From the NCBI GenBank assembly GCA_035299085.1, contig DATGXG010000045.1, positions 186,001 through 250,000 of the forward strand: DNA of 64,000 nucleotides, read 5' to 3'. This document shows, piece after piece, positions 34,690 to 44,286 of the stretch (position 1 is its first letter; each line of letters begins with the position of its first letter). The position numbers were made by a program, and so were the translations under genes. The notes under the pieces are model-generated. The model did no database searches and was not told the DNA's origin. It worked only from the letters and a program-made list of their open reading frames with translations. The DNA comes from Bacteroidales bacterium. Lineage in GTDB: Bacteria; Bacteroidota; Bacteroidia; Bacteroidales; UBA10428.

Positions 34690-37092
34690 ATGTATCAGGC
34701 ACAATCTCAAATTGCTGTTCAGGAAGAATCCGATCTTAAAAGGGCTTTAGGATTATTCACCCGAAATTATAAGTTACTTTTGATATGTGCGGTAATTTCA
34801 ATTGCTTTGGCCTATTTTTATAATCGGATAGCCGTACCTGTATATTACAGCAAAGCGGCTTTGTTGATTGAAAATAATGATCAACCTCAAATGAGAGGCG
34901 GTTCGAGTTCAGAGGAATATATCAACATGGATCTTTTCGGACGTAACCAAAGTTTTCAGAATGAATTATATGTTTTAAAATCAACTCCTGTAATTGAACA
35001 AACAATTAAGAATCTTGATTTGAGTGTAAATTACCTTCTTAAAAACAGGTTTCGCTATTTTGATGCCTATAAGAATTTACCCTTTAAAATAGTGTTTTTA
35101 AAAGAACACGTTCAGCCTGTAAACGTTAGATTCCTTGTTTCTTTGCATAAAGGCAATAAATATACGGTAAAAGTAGAAAAGACTAATGCACTATTTACAA
35201 ATCTGTATACCGAAAACAATACTTATTCTAAAGAAGGATGGACTTTTGAGAAAACAGGAAAGTATGGTGATTTGATAGAGACCAATGATCTCGCCTTTGT
35301 AATATTCAAAGACAGCATAGCAAAAAACTATATACCGGATTATTTTGTTTACGCATTTTCTTTCTCGACTGTTCCCAGTTTAATAGGCCAAATTAAAAAT
35401 CAACTTAATTTCAGTATAATTGACCGCGATGCTACCGTTGTCGAAATTGGTGTTAATACTACTTCTTATCTGAAAGGGAATGATATTATAACAGAATTAA
35501 TGGATGTATATTCGACTCTTAACGTAAATCGTAAAAATCATATTGCCGAAGTTACTATCGAATATATTGAAAGACAATTAGGTGAAATATCTGATTCTCT
35601 TAATATGACTGAAGACAATTTACAGCGTTTCAGATCGTCACGGGAACTGCTTGATGTAAACGATCAAGCCAACGGGATGTCGGAACAATATATGAACCTT
35701 CAGAATCAGATGGCAGAATTGATTACCAAAAAGCGCTATTATGATTATCTGTCAGAGTATTTAGCAAATAATGATGATGTTTCAAATGTTATAGTCCCTA
35801 CCTCTATGGGAGTTGATGATGAAGTACTTAACGGTTTAGTAGCTACTTTGATTACTGCACAAACGCAACGTTCAAATTTAATCCGCAATCACCAGGAAAG
35901 AAATCCAATGGTGCCGCGACTTGGTATTCAAATTGAAAACAGCAAAAAAACAATACGCGAAAATATTTCAGCCGTTCAGAAGACCACAGAGATCGCAATT
36001 GATGAAATGGATAAAAGAATTAACAAAATAAAATCTGACATCAGTCGTGTTCCCAAAACTCAACGTCAATTAGGCGGTATTGAAAGAAAGTACAGGTTGA
36101 ATGATGCCATATATAATTACCTTCTTGAAAAAAGAGCCGAAGCTAAAATTTCACAGGCATCAAATTTACCGGATAACGTTATCATTGAATCTGCAAATTT
36201 TGCAGGAAAGGTTTCGCCTAATACCCGTAAGAATTACCTTATAGCATTTATACTGGGACTAATGTTCCCCTATGGCTTCTTATTCCTGAAAGGAATGATA
36301 AGTGAAAAACTTGATTATAATGAACGAATCGACCGATTTACCGATGCTCCAATTCTAGGTAAAATTCCACACAGCAGAAAGAAAAGTAATAATGTGGTTC
36401 ATGAAAACCCAAAATCAACGTTAGCTGAAGCTTATCGTGCACTCCGGACAAATATTGAATACCGGTTTAAGGACACACCCCACAAAGTAATTTTGGTTAC
36501 TTCAAGTATTGAAGGTGAAGGAAAATCATTTAATGCTCTTAATTTGGCTATGGTTTATGCCCATCTGGGTCGTAAAACAATTTTAATCGATTTCGATCTT
36601 CGTAAACCAACCGGTTATTTTTCAGAGAAAAGCATAGCCTCTGTTGGATTGAGTTCATATTTTGCTGAAGCTATCAGCCTGGAGGATATAATTCAACAAT
36701 CACCCCATAACAAATTAGATTATATTCCCTCAGGCCCCATTCCCCCAAATCCAGTTGAAATGATGGCCTCGAATGACCTTAAGCAGCTATTTAATCAATT
36801 AAAGGGGCAATACGAGTATATAATATTGGATGCAACACCACTGGCTCAGGTTTCTGATGCCTATTTGCTGATGGATGATGCTGACTTGAAAATTATAATT
36901 GCCAGATATAATTATACACTAAAGAAGATCTTTTTCTTGATCATGAATGATTTAAAGCAAAAGAAAGTTGAAAATCTATGTATAGTATTGAATGACAACA
37001 GAATAGGTGTAGATCAATATGGTTATGGATATGGCTATAATAATAGAAAGAAGGATCCAATTATAAAAAAGAACAAGAACCCTAAAATTTGA
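34690..37092 (+). CDS. Wzc-like polysaccharide co-polymerase / tyrosine autokinase
   Basis: 800-residue inner-membrane protein. The N-terminal Wzz domain lies between TM1 (about 30-50) and TM2 (about 515-535), with a coiled-coil periplasmic part (NMTEDNLQRFRSSRELLDV, KTQRQLGGIERKYRLND). The cytoplasmic kinase has EAYRALRTNIEYRF, Walker A GEGKS (about 610), Walker A' LIDFDLRKP and Walker B-like YIILDATP, where canonical enzymes end in PP. The C-terminus has a short tyrosine cluster YGYGYGY, the expected autophosphorylation site. It controls chain length and export together with the Wza-like protein. Confidence 0.93.
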   Translation: MYQAQSQIAVQEESDLKRALGLFTRNYKLLLICAVISIALAYFYNRIAVPVYYSKAALLIENNDQPQMRGGSSSEEYINMDLFGRNQSFQNELYVLKSTPVIEQTIKNLDLSVNYLLKNRFRYFDAYKNLPFKIVFLKEHVQPVNVRFLVSLHKGNKYTVKVEKTNALFTNLYTENNTYSKEGWTFEKTGKYGDLIETNDLAFVIFKDSIAKNYIPDYFVYAFSFSTVPSLIGQIKNQLNFSIIDRDATVVEIGVNTTSYLKGNDIITELMDVYSTLNVNRKNHIAEVTIEYIERQLGEISDSLNMTEDNLQRFRSSRELLDVNDQANGMSEQYMNLQNQMAELITKKRYYDYLSEYLANNDDVSNVIVPTSMGVDDEVLNGLVATLITAQTQRSNLIRNHQERNPMVPRLGIQIENSKKTIRENISAVQKTTEIAIDEMDKRINKIKSDISRVPKTQRQLGGIERKYRLNDAIYNYLLEKRAEAKISQASNLPDNVIIESANFAGKVSPNTRKNYLIAFILGLMFPYGFLFLKGMISEKLDYNERIDRFTDAPILGKIPHSRKKSNNVVHENPKSTLAEAYRALRTNIEYRFKDTPHKVILVTSSIEGEGKSFNALNLAMVYAHLGRKTILIDFDLRKPTGYFSEKSIASVGLSSYFAEAISLEDIIQQSPHNKLDYIPSGPIPPNPVEMMASNDLKQLFNQLKGQYEYIILDATPLAQVSDAYLLMDDADLKIIIARYNYTLKKIFFLIMNDLKQKKVENLCIVLNDNRIGVDQYGYGYGYNNRKKDPIIKKNKNPKI

Positions 37093-37096
37093 TTTT

Positions 37097-37642
37097 TTGG
37101 AAATAATCAGAACATATAGCAAGGATAAAGATTTAGGCAATCCAGGTAAAAGCGCCCGATGGTATGCCATTTATACCAAGCCTCATCATGAGAAGGATGT
37201 TTTCAAAAAACTAAATGAACTTGGTATCAAGGGCTATCTTCCGCTTATAACTACAATCAGGCAATGGAGTGACAGAAAAAAGAAAATAAAACTGCCACTT
37301 TTTAATTGCTATGTTTTTGTATATATAACCTATGATGATTATTTCAGGGTTTTAAATATTCCAGGAGTGGTTCGGTTCATAACATTCGAAGGAAAAGCAG
37401 TTGCCATCCCTGAAAAACAGATCCAGGTCGTAATGAATCTCCTTCAACACGAAATTGAAGCACAAGAGATCCAGTACGATTTTTATAAGGGAGCTACTGT
37501 TGAAATTGTCAGTGGTCCCTTATCAGGAATATTTGGTGAACTGGTAAATTTGGATAAGAAAAGAGTCATTATCCGAATTAGTGCAATTCATAAGTCCATG
37601 GTAATACATGTCCCTATGAACTTGCTGCGTTTGGTGAGTTAA
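37097..37642 (+). CDS. UpxY/NusG-like transcription antiterminator
   Basis: 181 residues. The NGN domain starts at RWYAIYTKPHHEKDVFKKL and includes YLPLITTIRQWSDRKKKIKLPLFNCYVFV and the conserved IPGVVRFITFEGKAVAIPE. The C-terminal KOW domain has GATVEIVSGPLSGIFGELV. No ATG precedes the NGN domain, so translation probably begins at TTG 37097, 4 bases after the Wzc stop. UpxY-type proteins keep RNA polymerase going through long capsule operons. In classic Bacteroides loci the gene is first; here it lies third, just before the sugar and glycosyltransferase genes. Confidence 0.88.
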   Translation: MEIIRTYSKDKDLGNPGKSARWYAIYTKPHHEKDVFKKLNELGIKGYLPLITTIRQWSDRKKKIKLPLFNCYVFVYITYDDYFRVLNIPGVVRFITFEGKAVAIPEKQIQVVMNLLQHEIEAQEIQYDFYKGATVEIVSGPLSGIFGELVNLDKKRVIIRISAIHKSMVIHVPMNLLRLVS

Positions 37643-37646
37643 TTAG

Positions 37647-37702
37647 AATCAGATTTATCTGATTATCCTAAATAGTAAAAATCTGGCTATCACAAATTGT
37701 GA
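37647..37702 (+). promoter_or_regulatory. Hairpin and palindrome between the antiterminator and sugar genes
   Basis: A 7-bp stem AATCAGA / TCTGATT with a 4-base loop (37647-37664) follows the UpxY stop codon. A perfect palindrome TCACAA-A-TTGTGA (37690-37702) follows 25 bases later, flanked on both sides by the direct repeat CTGGCTA. No T-run follows either, so these are not ordinary terminators. They could be an operator or a recruitment site for the antiterminator. Confidence 0.4.
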
Positions 37703-37725
37703 CTGGCTAGGCGAAGCTTTGAAAT

Positions 37726-38142
37726 ATGGATATAAACTCTGATAAACCACTTTTAATAAATCTTCCCAAAATTGAAGATCTCAGGGGAAATTTATCATTT
37801 ATAGAAGAAGAAAATCATATCCCCTTTAAAATAAAACGTGTTTATTGGATTTATGATGTTCCCGGAGGTGAACAACGAGGCGGTCACGCATTTAAGGAAC
37901 AGAAGGAATTTGTCGTTGCACTCTCCGGCAGTTTTGAAGTAATTATTCATAACGGTGAAAATGCAGTGAGGTATAATCTCAACCGGTCATATTTTGGTCT
38001 GTATATTCCAAACGGCCTGTGGAGGCATATGGAAAACTTTAGTACAAATTCAGTGGTATTGATACTCTCGTCTACTGAATTTTCAGAAACTGATTACGTG
38101 AGAAGTTTTACCGAATACCTGAGGTTTATTGCCAATGAATAG
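37726..38142 (+). CDS. FdtA-like sugar 3,4-ketoisomerase (cupin), copy 1
   Basis: 138-residue cupin of the WxcM/FdtA family: LPKIEDLRGNLSFIE, 'RVYWIYDVPGGEQRGGHAFKEQKEFVVALSGSFEV' and 'NRSYFGLYIPNGLWRHMENFS'. Family members isomerise dTDP-4-keto-6-deoxyglucose to the 3-keto sugar, the substrate for 3-transaminases. The active-site His of 'RGGHA' is present. The next gene is a paralog starting inside its end. Genes for dTDP-4-keto-6-deoxyglucose supply (rmlA, rmlB) are not in the window. Confidence 0.88.
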   Translation: MDINSDKPLLINLPKIEDLRGNLSFIEEENHIPFKIKRVYWIYDVPGGEQRGGHAFKEQKEFVVALSGSFEVIIHNGENAVRYNLNRSYFGLYIPNGLWRHMENFSTNSVVLILSSTEFSETDYVRSFTEYLRFIANE

Positions 38143-38548
38143 CACAGTTTACGATTGCAGTGTTGTGTACTTGTCAAAAATACATAACAGAGCTGGAAAT
38201 TTAACAGCTCTTGAAAATAATACAAGTATACCCTTTGATGTTAAAAGGGTCTATTACCTGTATGACGTTCCCGGTGGTGAAGACCGAGGCGGGCATGCAC
38301 ATGTTCAGTTACAGCAGTTTATTATTGCTGTCAGCGGTGCTTTTGAAGTTTTACTTAATGATGGTATCAATAAAAAAATTATATACCTTGACAGGCCATA
38401 TATAGGCATTCATATCGTTCCTGGAATCTGGCGTGAACTGTTGAACTTTTCATCCGGTGCTATTTGCCTTGTTCTGGCATCAATGAAATATTCTGAAACC
38501 GATTATATTAGAAGCTATTCCGATTTCTTAACACTGAAAAAACACTGA
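38135..38548 (+). CDS. FdtA-like sugar 3,4-ketoisomerase (cupin), copy 2
   Basis: 137-residue paralog of the preceding gene, sharing 'RVYYLYDVPGGEDRGGHAH', SGAFEVLLNDG, 'GIHIVPGIWRELLNFSSGA' and SETDYIRSYSDFL. I start it at ATG 38135 rather than the in-frame TTG at 38129; it overlaps copy 1 by 8 bases. Two tandem copies might form a heteromer or make two different keto-sugars. The active-site RGGHA is kept in both, so neither looks dead. Confidence 0.85.
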   Translation: MNSTVYDCSVVYLSKIHNRAGNLTALENNTSIPFDVKRVYYLYDVPGGEDRGGHAHVQLQQFIIAVSGAFEVLLNDGINKKIIYLDRPYIGIHIVPGIWRELLNFSSGAICLVLASMKYSETDYIRSYSDFLTLKKH

Positions 38549-38549
38549 C

Positions 38550-39482
38550 ATGTTGCTGGAAGTTGATGCGGCCACATATTATAAATTTTTCCCTGTTAAT
38601 CCCCATTCATTCATTTCAGATCCTTTTATTAATCTTAATAAATCGAAAACCGAAAAAATCATTTATTTGATTGCAAATCCTGAAAAGCCTTCTGTTGGAC
38701 TTGTAACTGGCATGAAGAACAGAATTTTACTTTCTCACTTTTCGGCACCATTTGGTGGTTTTCATTTTCGCAATGAAATTGTTTATATCAGCGATTTGGA
38801 TTTTTTTCTTAAATCGCTTAACAATTATATGGTGGAAAATGATTTATCAGGCATTGATATAGTCCTTCCACCGGATATTTATCATCAAACCTTTAATTCA
38901 AAGATCTCATCTTCACTTCTTAGAAACGAGTTTCATGCTAATGTTCCTGAAATAACCAATTGGGTTGACCTTCATAGGTTCAGTGGAGAATTTAGTCAAA
39001 AGAACAGCAGAGAATATTACAGGCAGGCTTTACGAAATAATCTGGTATTTGAAAAAGCTGAAGATTTGAATGATAAAATTAAAATATATAACCTGATTAA
39101 AAGCAACAGGGAGAAATTTGGTCGCCCGATTTATATGTCTTTCGATGATGTTATTCAAACAGGCAACCTATGGCCTGTAGATTTCTTCAAAGTATCAGTT
39201 TCAAATTCCCTGGTTGCATCTGCCATATTTTACAGAAATCACAGTGAGATTGTTTATGCGACTTTTTGGGGTGATAATGAGGAAGGCAGACCTTTAAGGG
39301 CAATGGATTTTCTTTCATATAACTTATGGCAATACTATAAAAACCAGGGCTTCCATTATATTGACCTCGGAATTTCAACTGAATCAGGAATACCAAATGA
39401 AGGTTTATTACGGTTCAAGGAAAGTCATGATGCCGTTTCTTCATTAAAATATAAATTCTCACGAAGAATAAATCCTAAATAA
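38550..39482 (+). CDS. GNAT/FemAB-like acyltransferase
   Basis: 310 residues with the two-lobed GNAT/FemAB pattern: 'GLVTGMKNRILLSHFSAPFGGFHF' in the first half and 'SREYYRQALRNNLVFEKAEDL', IYNLIKSNREKFGRP, 'VASAIFYRNHSEIVYATFWG' and 'GFHYIDLGISTESGIPNEGLLRFKESHDA' in the second. Members beside FdtA-type genes are thought to acylate amino sugars or add amino acids. It starts 1 base after the ketoisomerase stop codon, so it belongs to the same sugar module. Confidence 0.72.
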   Translation: MLLEVDAATYYKFFPVNPHSFISDPFINLNKSKTEKIIYLIANPEKPSVGLVTGMKNRILLSHFSAPFGGFHFRNEIVYISDLDFFLKSLNNYMVENDLSGIDIVLPPDIYHQTFNSKISSSLLRNEFHANVPEITNWVDLHRFSGEFSQKNSREYYRQALRNNLVFEKAEDLNDKIKIYNLIKSNREKFGRPIYMSFDDVIQTGNLWPVDFFKVSVSNSLVASAIFYRNHSEIVYATFWGDNEEGRPLRAMDFLSYNLWQYYKNQGFHYIDLGISTESGIPNEGLLRFKESHDAVSSLKYKFSRRINPK

Positions 39483-40397
39483 ATGTTTGTTTTAAACCCA
39501 GATCCCTACAGCCTACCTTGTTACAGAATAGGGCCTTTTCAGACAAAGGATCTTTCATTTAATCATTGTTTGCAGGATAGTGATGAAATAGATGATTATT
39601 TAAACGAAAGATTTCAGGGGAAAGATTACCAGTTTACTCAAAATGCAAGAAAGGCAATAAACATTGCATTAAGCCACTACGGTTTGCAGAGAGATGACGT
39701 GGTTACAATATTGACCACTACAGAAAACTTTTATATTAGCGGTTGCGTTACCCGTGAGATTGAAAAATTCTGCGAATGGTCCAGAAAATTAACTGATAAA
39801 ACAAAAGTTATTTTTGTTAATCACGAATTCGGCTATCCTTACAACAATATTCAAAAGCTCAAACAATATAATCTGCCCATTATTGAAGATTGTGCCAATT
39901 CGTTTTTCTCCCGTGATCACAGGAATGAAATAGGACATACAGGTGATTTTGTGGTATACAGCCTTCCCAAAATGTTCCCGATTCAGATCGGCGGCATATT
40001 GGTATCGAATCTTCAAAGTAAGTTAAACATTGATGATCAGGTTGAATATGAAACACTTAAATATATTAAAAAAGTACTTTCCTATCATATTGCCTTTAAA
40101 GATGAGATAATAAAGAAAAGAATCCACAATTATAATTTTCTAAAATCAAAATTTGCAGAACTTGATTTATTTGAACGTTTTGATTTAGACGAATATATCA
40201 TTCCAGGCGTTTTTATGTTCCGAAATAATAGTCAGAATCTTAACCTTCCCGAACTGAAAACCTTTCTCTACGCACATGGGATTCAGTGCAGCGTATTTTA
40301 TGGTGAAGAAGCGTTTTTTATTCCGGTCCATCAGGCACTGAGTGAACAAGATATGCTTTACTTTTATGAAGTAGTCAAGTCCTTTATAAACAGGTAG
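39483..40397 (+). CDS. Short divergent DegT/DnrJ/EryC1-family aminotransferase-like protein
   Basis: 304 residues, shorter than the usual 370. Recognisable parts are 'QNARKAINIALSHYGL' (PLP phosphate region), 'YNLPIIEDCANSFFSRDHRNEIGHTGDFVVYSLPKMFPIQIGG' with the likely PLP lysine in SLPKMFP, and a reduced C-terminal domain ending 'FFIPVHQALSEQDM'. The usual Ser-Phe and glycine-rich loop is altered. It could be an active transaminase with an unusual substrate, or a partner of the full-length enzyme encoded at 41636. Confidence 0.72.
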   Translation: MFVLNPDPYSLPCYRIGPFQTKDLSFNHCLQDSDEIDDYLNERFQGKDYQFTQNARKAINIALSHYGLQRDDVVTILTTTENFYISGCVTREIEKFCEWSRKLTDKTKVIFVNHEFGYPYNNIQKLKQYNLPIIEDCANSFFSRDHRNEIGHTGDFVVYSLPKMFPIQIGGILVSNLQSKLNIDDQVEYETLKYIKKVLSYHIAFKDEIIKKRIHNYNFLKSKFAELDLFERFDLDEYIIPGVFMFRNNSQNLNLPELKTFLYAHGIQCSVFYGEEAFFIPVHQALSEQDMLYFYEVVKSFINR

Positions 40398-40401
40398 TAA
40401 G

Positions 40402-41643
40402 ATGATTTTTGCAAATATCACCCTTGGATCAAATGTAGAAATTGACCCTTCAACGTCAATAAACAACGTAACCATTAAGGATAAAACAAGGATTGCCAAA
40501 AGATGCAGCATATACGGAGGGCCGAATAATATTCTTGAGATTGGTTACAACGGTTATGTTGGAATGAACAGTATATTAAATGGTTTTGCTGAAAAAATCA
40601 CAATCGGAGATTATGTAAGCATATCTCAGAATGTTAATATGATGGTTGACTCCGGCCCTAATGCATCAGTTAGCCTTCAGAGACTTTTTCCCATTATTAA
40701 AGGGCCTATACATATTGGCGACAATTGTTGGATTGGTGCAAGTTCTATTATAATGCCCAATGTAATTTTGGGAAACTATTGTATAGTTGCAGCTAATTCA
40801 TTTGTCAATAAATCGTTTCCCGATTTTTCAATAATCGGAGGAACTCCTGCAAGGCTTATCCGTACTTTCACTCAAGAAGAAAAGGCTAAAGTATTGGCTG
40901 GTCAGAATAATGAAATAAGCTCATATGAGGATAATTACCTCGATTTACCTTTTGAAGATACCCTTAGAAAATATAGAAAAAAGAACATACTAGATACGTT
41001 AAAAACTGATTCACATACCAGATTTCTTGAAATTGGATGCGGTCCTGATCCTCTATTCCAAACTATTACCGAATTTGAAAGAATGGTGGTGGTTGAGCCT
41101 GGTAAAGCGTTTTATAAAATGGTAACGCCTTTAGTTGACAAGGTTGATAATGTATTGATATACAATGATTTGATTGAAAATCTAACTGACAAACTGAAAA
41201 ATGAAAATTTCGATGTTATCGTTATTGGTGGTTTTTTACACGAAATAGATAATCCATCAGAAGTTCTGTATTGCATAAGAAACATCTGCAGGAAGCACAC
41301 ACTGGTTTATTCTTTTGTACCTAATGCAAAGTCATTTCATAGGTTATTGGCCCATAAAACAGGCATTATTAAAAATATTTATGAAAAATCGGGTCATGAC
41401 GAATTGTTCAACCGAAAGAATGTTTATGACAGTGATACTTTCAATAAACTATTTATAAATAACGGATTTAATGTATTAATGAACGGTTCATATTTTGTAA
41501 AACCGTTTACGCATGATAAAATGAGTGAACTCCTTACAAAAAAAATAATAAATGACTCTTATCTTGACGGATTGGAGCAAATGATTGAGTATATGCCTGA
41601 TCTTGGATCTGAATTGTGGAACTTATGTACAATAAATGATTAA
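40402..41643 (+). CDS. Fusion of hexapeptide-repeat acyltransferase and SAM methyltransferase
   Basis: 413 residues. Residues about 1-155 form a left-handed beta-helix acyltransferase: '[20 protein letters not shown]', '[51 protein letters not shown]'. After a linker, residues about 200-400 form a class I methyltransferase with motif [14 protein letters not shown], acidic VVVEPGK and [16 protein letters not shown]. The two activities would suit an N-acyl, O- or N-methylated amino sugar. The fusion is continuous with no sign of a frameshift. The stop overlaps the aminotransferase start by 8 bases. Confidence 0.82.
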   Translation: MIFANITLGSNVEIDPSTSINNVTIKDKTRIAKRCSIYGGPNNILEIGYNGYVGMNSILNGFAEKITIGDYVSISQNVNMMVDSGPNASVSLQRLFPIIKGPIHIGDNCWIGASSIIMPNVILGNYCIVAANSFVNKSFPDFSIIGGTPARLIRTFTQEEKAKVLAGQNNEISSYEDNYLDLPFEDTLRKYRKKNILDTLKTDSHTRFLEIGCGPDPLFQTITEFERMVVVEPGKAFYKMVTPLVDKVDNVLIYNDLIENLTDKLKNENFDVIVIGGFLHEIDNPSEVLYCIRNICRKHTLVYSFVPNAKSFHRLLAHKTGIIKNIYEKSGHDELFNRKNVYDSDTFNKLFINNGFNVLMNGSYFVKPFTHDKMSELLTKKIINDSYLDGLEQMIEYMPDLGSELWNLCTIND

Positions 41644-42763
41644 ATTTCTTGACCTTAAAGCTATTAACGACTCCTTTGAGCCGCAATTAAGCAGATCAAT
41701 TCAGCAAGTATTGGATTCAGGATGGTATTTGCAGGGAACTCAGGTTGCCTCATTTGAGAAGGAATACGGTTCATATATAGGAACATCCCATTGCATTAGC
41801 GTTGCCAACGGACTGGATGCCTTAAGGTTAATACTTAAATCGTATATGGTCATGGGAGATATTCAGGAAAATGATGAAGTCATAGTTCCTGCCAATACTT
41901 TTATAGCTTCCATTTTAGCCATTACTGACAATCGGTTAATCCCTGTATTAGCAGAACCGGATATTGGAACATACAACCTTGATACAGAAAAACTTGAAAA
42001 CTATATAACCGACCGTACAAAGGCTATTATGCCTGTTCATTTATACGGATATGCTTGTTGGACTGAAAAGCTTGAAATAATCGCAAAAAAATACAATTTA
42101 AAAATCATTGAAGACAATGCACAGGCCTCAGGAGCTATTGAGTCAATGGCATTACGACGCACCGGTTCTCTGGGGGACGCCTCAGGCCATAGCTTTTATC
42201 CCGGCAAAAACCTGGGAGCACTGGGAGACGGTGGTGCGGTAACAACAAATAATGATCAGCTTGCCAGCATAATCAGGTCGTTAGCCAATTACGGTTCAAC
42301 AAAAAAATATGTGCATGAATATATGGGGTTAAACTCCAGGCTTGATGAGATTCAGGCTGCCATATTGCGCGTAAAGCTAAATCGTCTTGATTCTGATAAT
42401 CAGCGTCGTCGCGAAATTGCTCAAATTTACTGTGACCAGATAAAAAATCCGGATATCATTCTTCCATTAACCAGTAAACAATTGAAGATAACTGATAATA
42501 AATCACATGTCTGGCATTTGTTTGTTGTGCGTTGTTCAAACCGTCAGAAACTTCAAAATTACCTTGCTGAACATGAAATACAAACACTGATTCACTACCC
42601 TACTCCACCTCACAAGCAGCTGGCATATAAAGAATGGAATCATTTGAATTACTCATTGACAGAAAAAATTCATAATGAAGTTTTAAGTCTTCCAATGAGT
42701 CCGGTGCTGAAAGATTCGGAAATTGAACAGGTAGTATATCATATTAACGCTTTTAAATCCTGA
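41636..42763 (+). CDS. DegT/DnrJ/EryC1 sugar 3-aminotransferase (FdtB-like)
   Basis: 375-residue PLP enzyme of normal length: '[33 protein letters not shown]', '[15 protein letters not shown]', [12 protein letters not shown], '[37 protein letters not shown]', and the PLP lysine in [19 protein letters not shown], '[26 protein letters not shown]'. It closely resembles transaminases that make dTDP-3-amino-3,6-dideoxyhexoses from the FdtA/QdtA product. With the two ketoisomerases it defines a 3-amino-3,6-dideoxysugar branch. Confidence 0.88.
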   Translation: MIKFLDLKAINDSFEPQLSRSIQQVLDSGWYLQGTQVASFEKEYGSYIGTSHCISVANGLDALRLILKSYMVMGDIQENDEVIVPANTFIASILAITDNRLIPVLAEPDIGTYNLDTEKLENYITDRTKAIMPVHLYGYACWTEKLEIIAKKYNLKIIEDNAQASGAIESMALRRTGSLGDASGHSFYPGKNLGALGDGGAVTTNNDQLASIIRSLANYGSTKKYVHEYMGLNSRLDEIQAAILRVKLNRLDSDNQRRREIAQIYCDQIKNPDIILPLTSKQLKITDNKSHVWHLFVVRCSNRQKLQNYLAEHEIQTLIHYPTPPHKQLAYKEWNHLNYSLTEKIHNEVLSLPMSPVLKDSEIEQVVYHINAFKS

Positions 42764-42765
42764 CT

Positions 42766-44247
42766 TTGACAGACCAGCAATCTTCATATAGGCAGATATT
42801 CAAGGCCACCTCCCTATTTGGCGGAGTACAGGTCTTTAACATCATTATCGGAGTAATACGCGTTAAATTCGTTGCCGTGTTGCTGGGAACTTTTGGTGTC
42901 GGTGTGCTGGGCCTATTAAATGCCCCTTTAAATCTTATTATGTCAATTTCGGGTCTGGGAATCGCCGTAAGTTCAGTTAGAGATGTCTCAGAATCTTATG
43001 GTACGGGCGATTCAAGGAGAATTGCCATAGTCATTAAAACATTGCGCCGATGGTCATGGTTCACGGGCATGTTAGGCGCAACTTTCACACTTGCACTGGC
43101 TCCCCTTTTAAGTCAATGGACCTTTAATAACAGAAACTATACATGGGCTTTTGTATGGCTTTCAATTACATTACTCCTTCAGGCGATTAATAAAGGTCAG
43201 ACAGCTCTGTTACAGGGCACCAGGAGATTGCGGGAGATGGCAAAAGCTGCCGTAATAGGGTCTTCTCTTGGATTAGCCACTTCAATTCCGCTTTATTATT
43301 GGCTGGGAGTCAAAGGCATAGTTCCGGCATTAATTATTACAGCTATTACAGGGTTATTTTTGTCATGGTATTTTTCGAGAAAGGTGGTTATTGATGAGGT
43401 GCAGATCTCCTTCCGCGAAACGTTCACATTGGGTATTGGTATGGCCAAACTGGGCATTTCGATGACTCTGGCCGGATTTATAGGCTCTCTTTCCACATAT
43501 GTTTTAAACGCCTTTATTGGCAACAGGGGTGGAGTTGAACAGGTGGGACTGTATAATGCCGGCTGGGGCGTTGTTGGTCAATATACAAGCATTATTTTTA
43601 CTGCAATGGCGACTGATTATTATCCAAGACTTTCAGCTATTCAGGAGAATAATGAAAAAATAAAAGAACTTGTCAGGCAACAAAGTGAGACGGCACTTCT
43701 CATTATCACTCCGCTTCTTGCATTACTGATTGTAACAATGCCCCTGGTAGTCAGGATTCTATACACTCCTGCATTCATACCTATTGTCATGTTTGCAAAT
43801 CTTACGGTTCTTGGAATGCAGTTTAAAGCCATTTCATGGGCTATGGGCTATATATATCTTGCAAAAGGAAATGGTAAATTATTCCTTACTATGGAAATCG
43901 TTTCAGGATTGATTATTTTGCTGTTAAACCTGGTCTTCTATTATTTTTATGGCCTTAACGGTCTGGGTATTTCATTTATAGTGAGCTTTCTCTTCGGGAT
44001 GGTGTTTTCTTATGTTGTATTGAAAATGAAATATGATTTCAGCTTTCCAAAGAAATTTTACCTCATTTTTTTAACGGTATACAGTTTCGCAGCGTTGTCA
44101 TTTTTAACCATTTTTATTAAAAACAATCCTGTGAGATATGCTGCCGGAATTTTTATACTTGCGCTGGCTGCAACATTTTCATTATACAAATTAAATGATT
44201 TAATTGATTTCAGATCATACCTGAAATCCAGATTTGGAAAATCCTGA
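42766..44247 (+). CDS. wzx: Wzx-type O-antigen / polysaccharide flippase
   Basis: 493-residue inner-membrane protein with about 12-14 hydrophobic helices (first: ATSLFGGVQVFNIIIGVIRV), MATE/MVF-type polysaccharide transporter family. It moves the lipid-linked repeat unit across the membrane. No ATG lies near the N-terminus; translation probably starts at TTG 42766, 2 bases after the aminotransferase stop codon, so it may depend on translational coupling. Confidence 0.9.
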   Translation: MTDQQSSYRQIFKATSLFGGVQVFNIIIGVIRVKFVAVLLGTFGVGVLGLLNAPLNLIMSISGLGIAVSSVRDVSESYGTGDSRRIAIVIKTLRRWSWFTGMLGATFTLALAPLLSQWTFNNRNYTWAFVWLSITLLLQAINKGQTALLQGTRRLREMAKAAVIGSSLGLATSIPLYYWLGVKGIVPALIITAITGLFLSWYFSRKVVIDEVQISFRETFTLGIGMAKLGISMTLAGFIGSLSTYVLNAFIGNRGGVEQVGLYNAGWGVVGQYTSIIFTAMATDYYPRLSAIQENNEKIKELVRQQSETALLIITPLLALLIVTMPLVVRILYTPAFIPIVMFANLTVLGMQFKAISWAMGYIYLAKGNGKLFLTMEIVSGLIILLLNLVFYYFYGLNGLGISFIVSFLFGMVFSYVVLKMKYDFSFPKKFYLIFLTVYSFAALSFLTIFIKNNPVRYAAGIFILALAATFSLYKLNDLIDFRSYLKSRFGKS

Positions 44248-44286
44248 TTTAAGTAATCGCTTTGACGCTTAATTCCATCTATTCAC

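Noticed and set aside
37690-37702. TCACAAATTGTGA as a CRP site
   Set aside because: The half-sites are in the reverse order to TGTGA-N6-TCACA, and no CRP-like context is visible.
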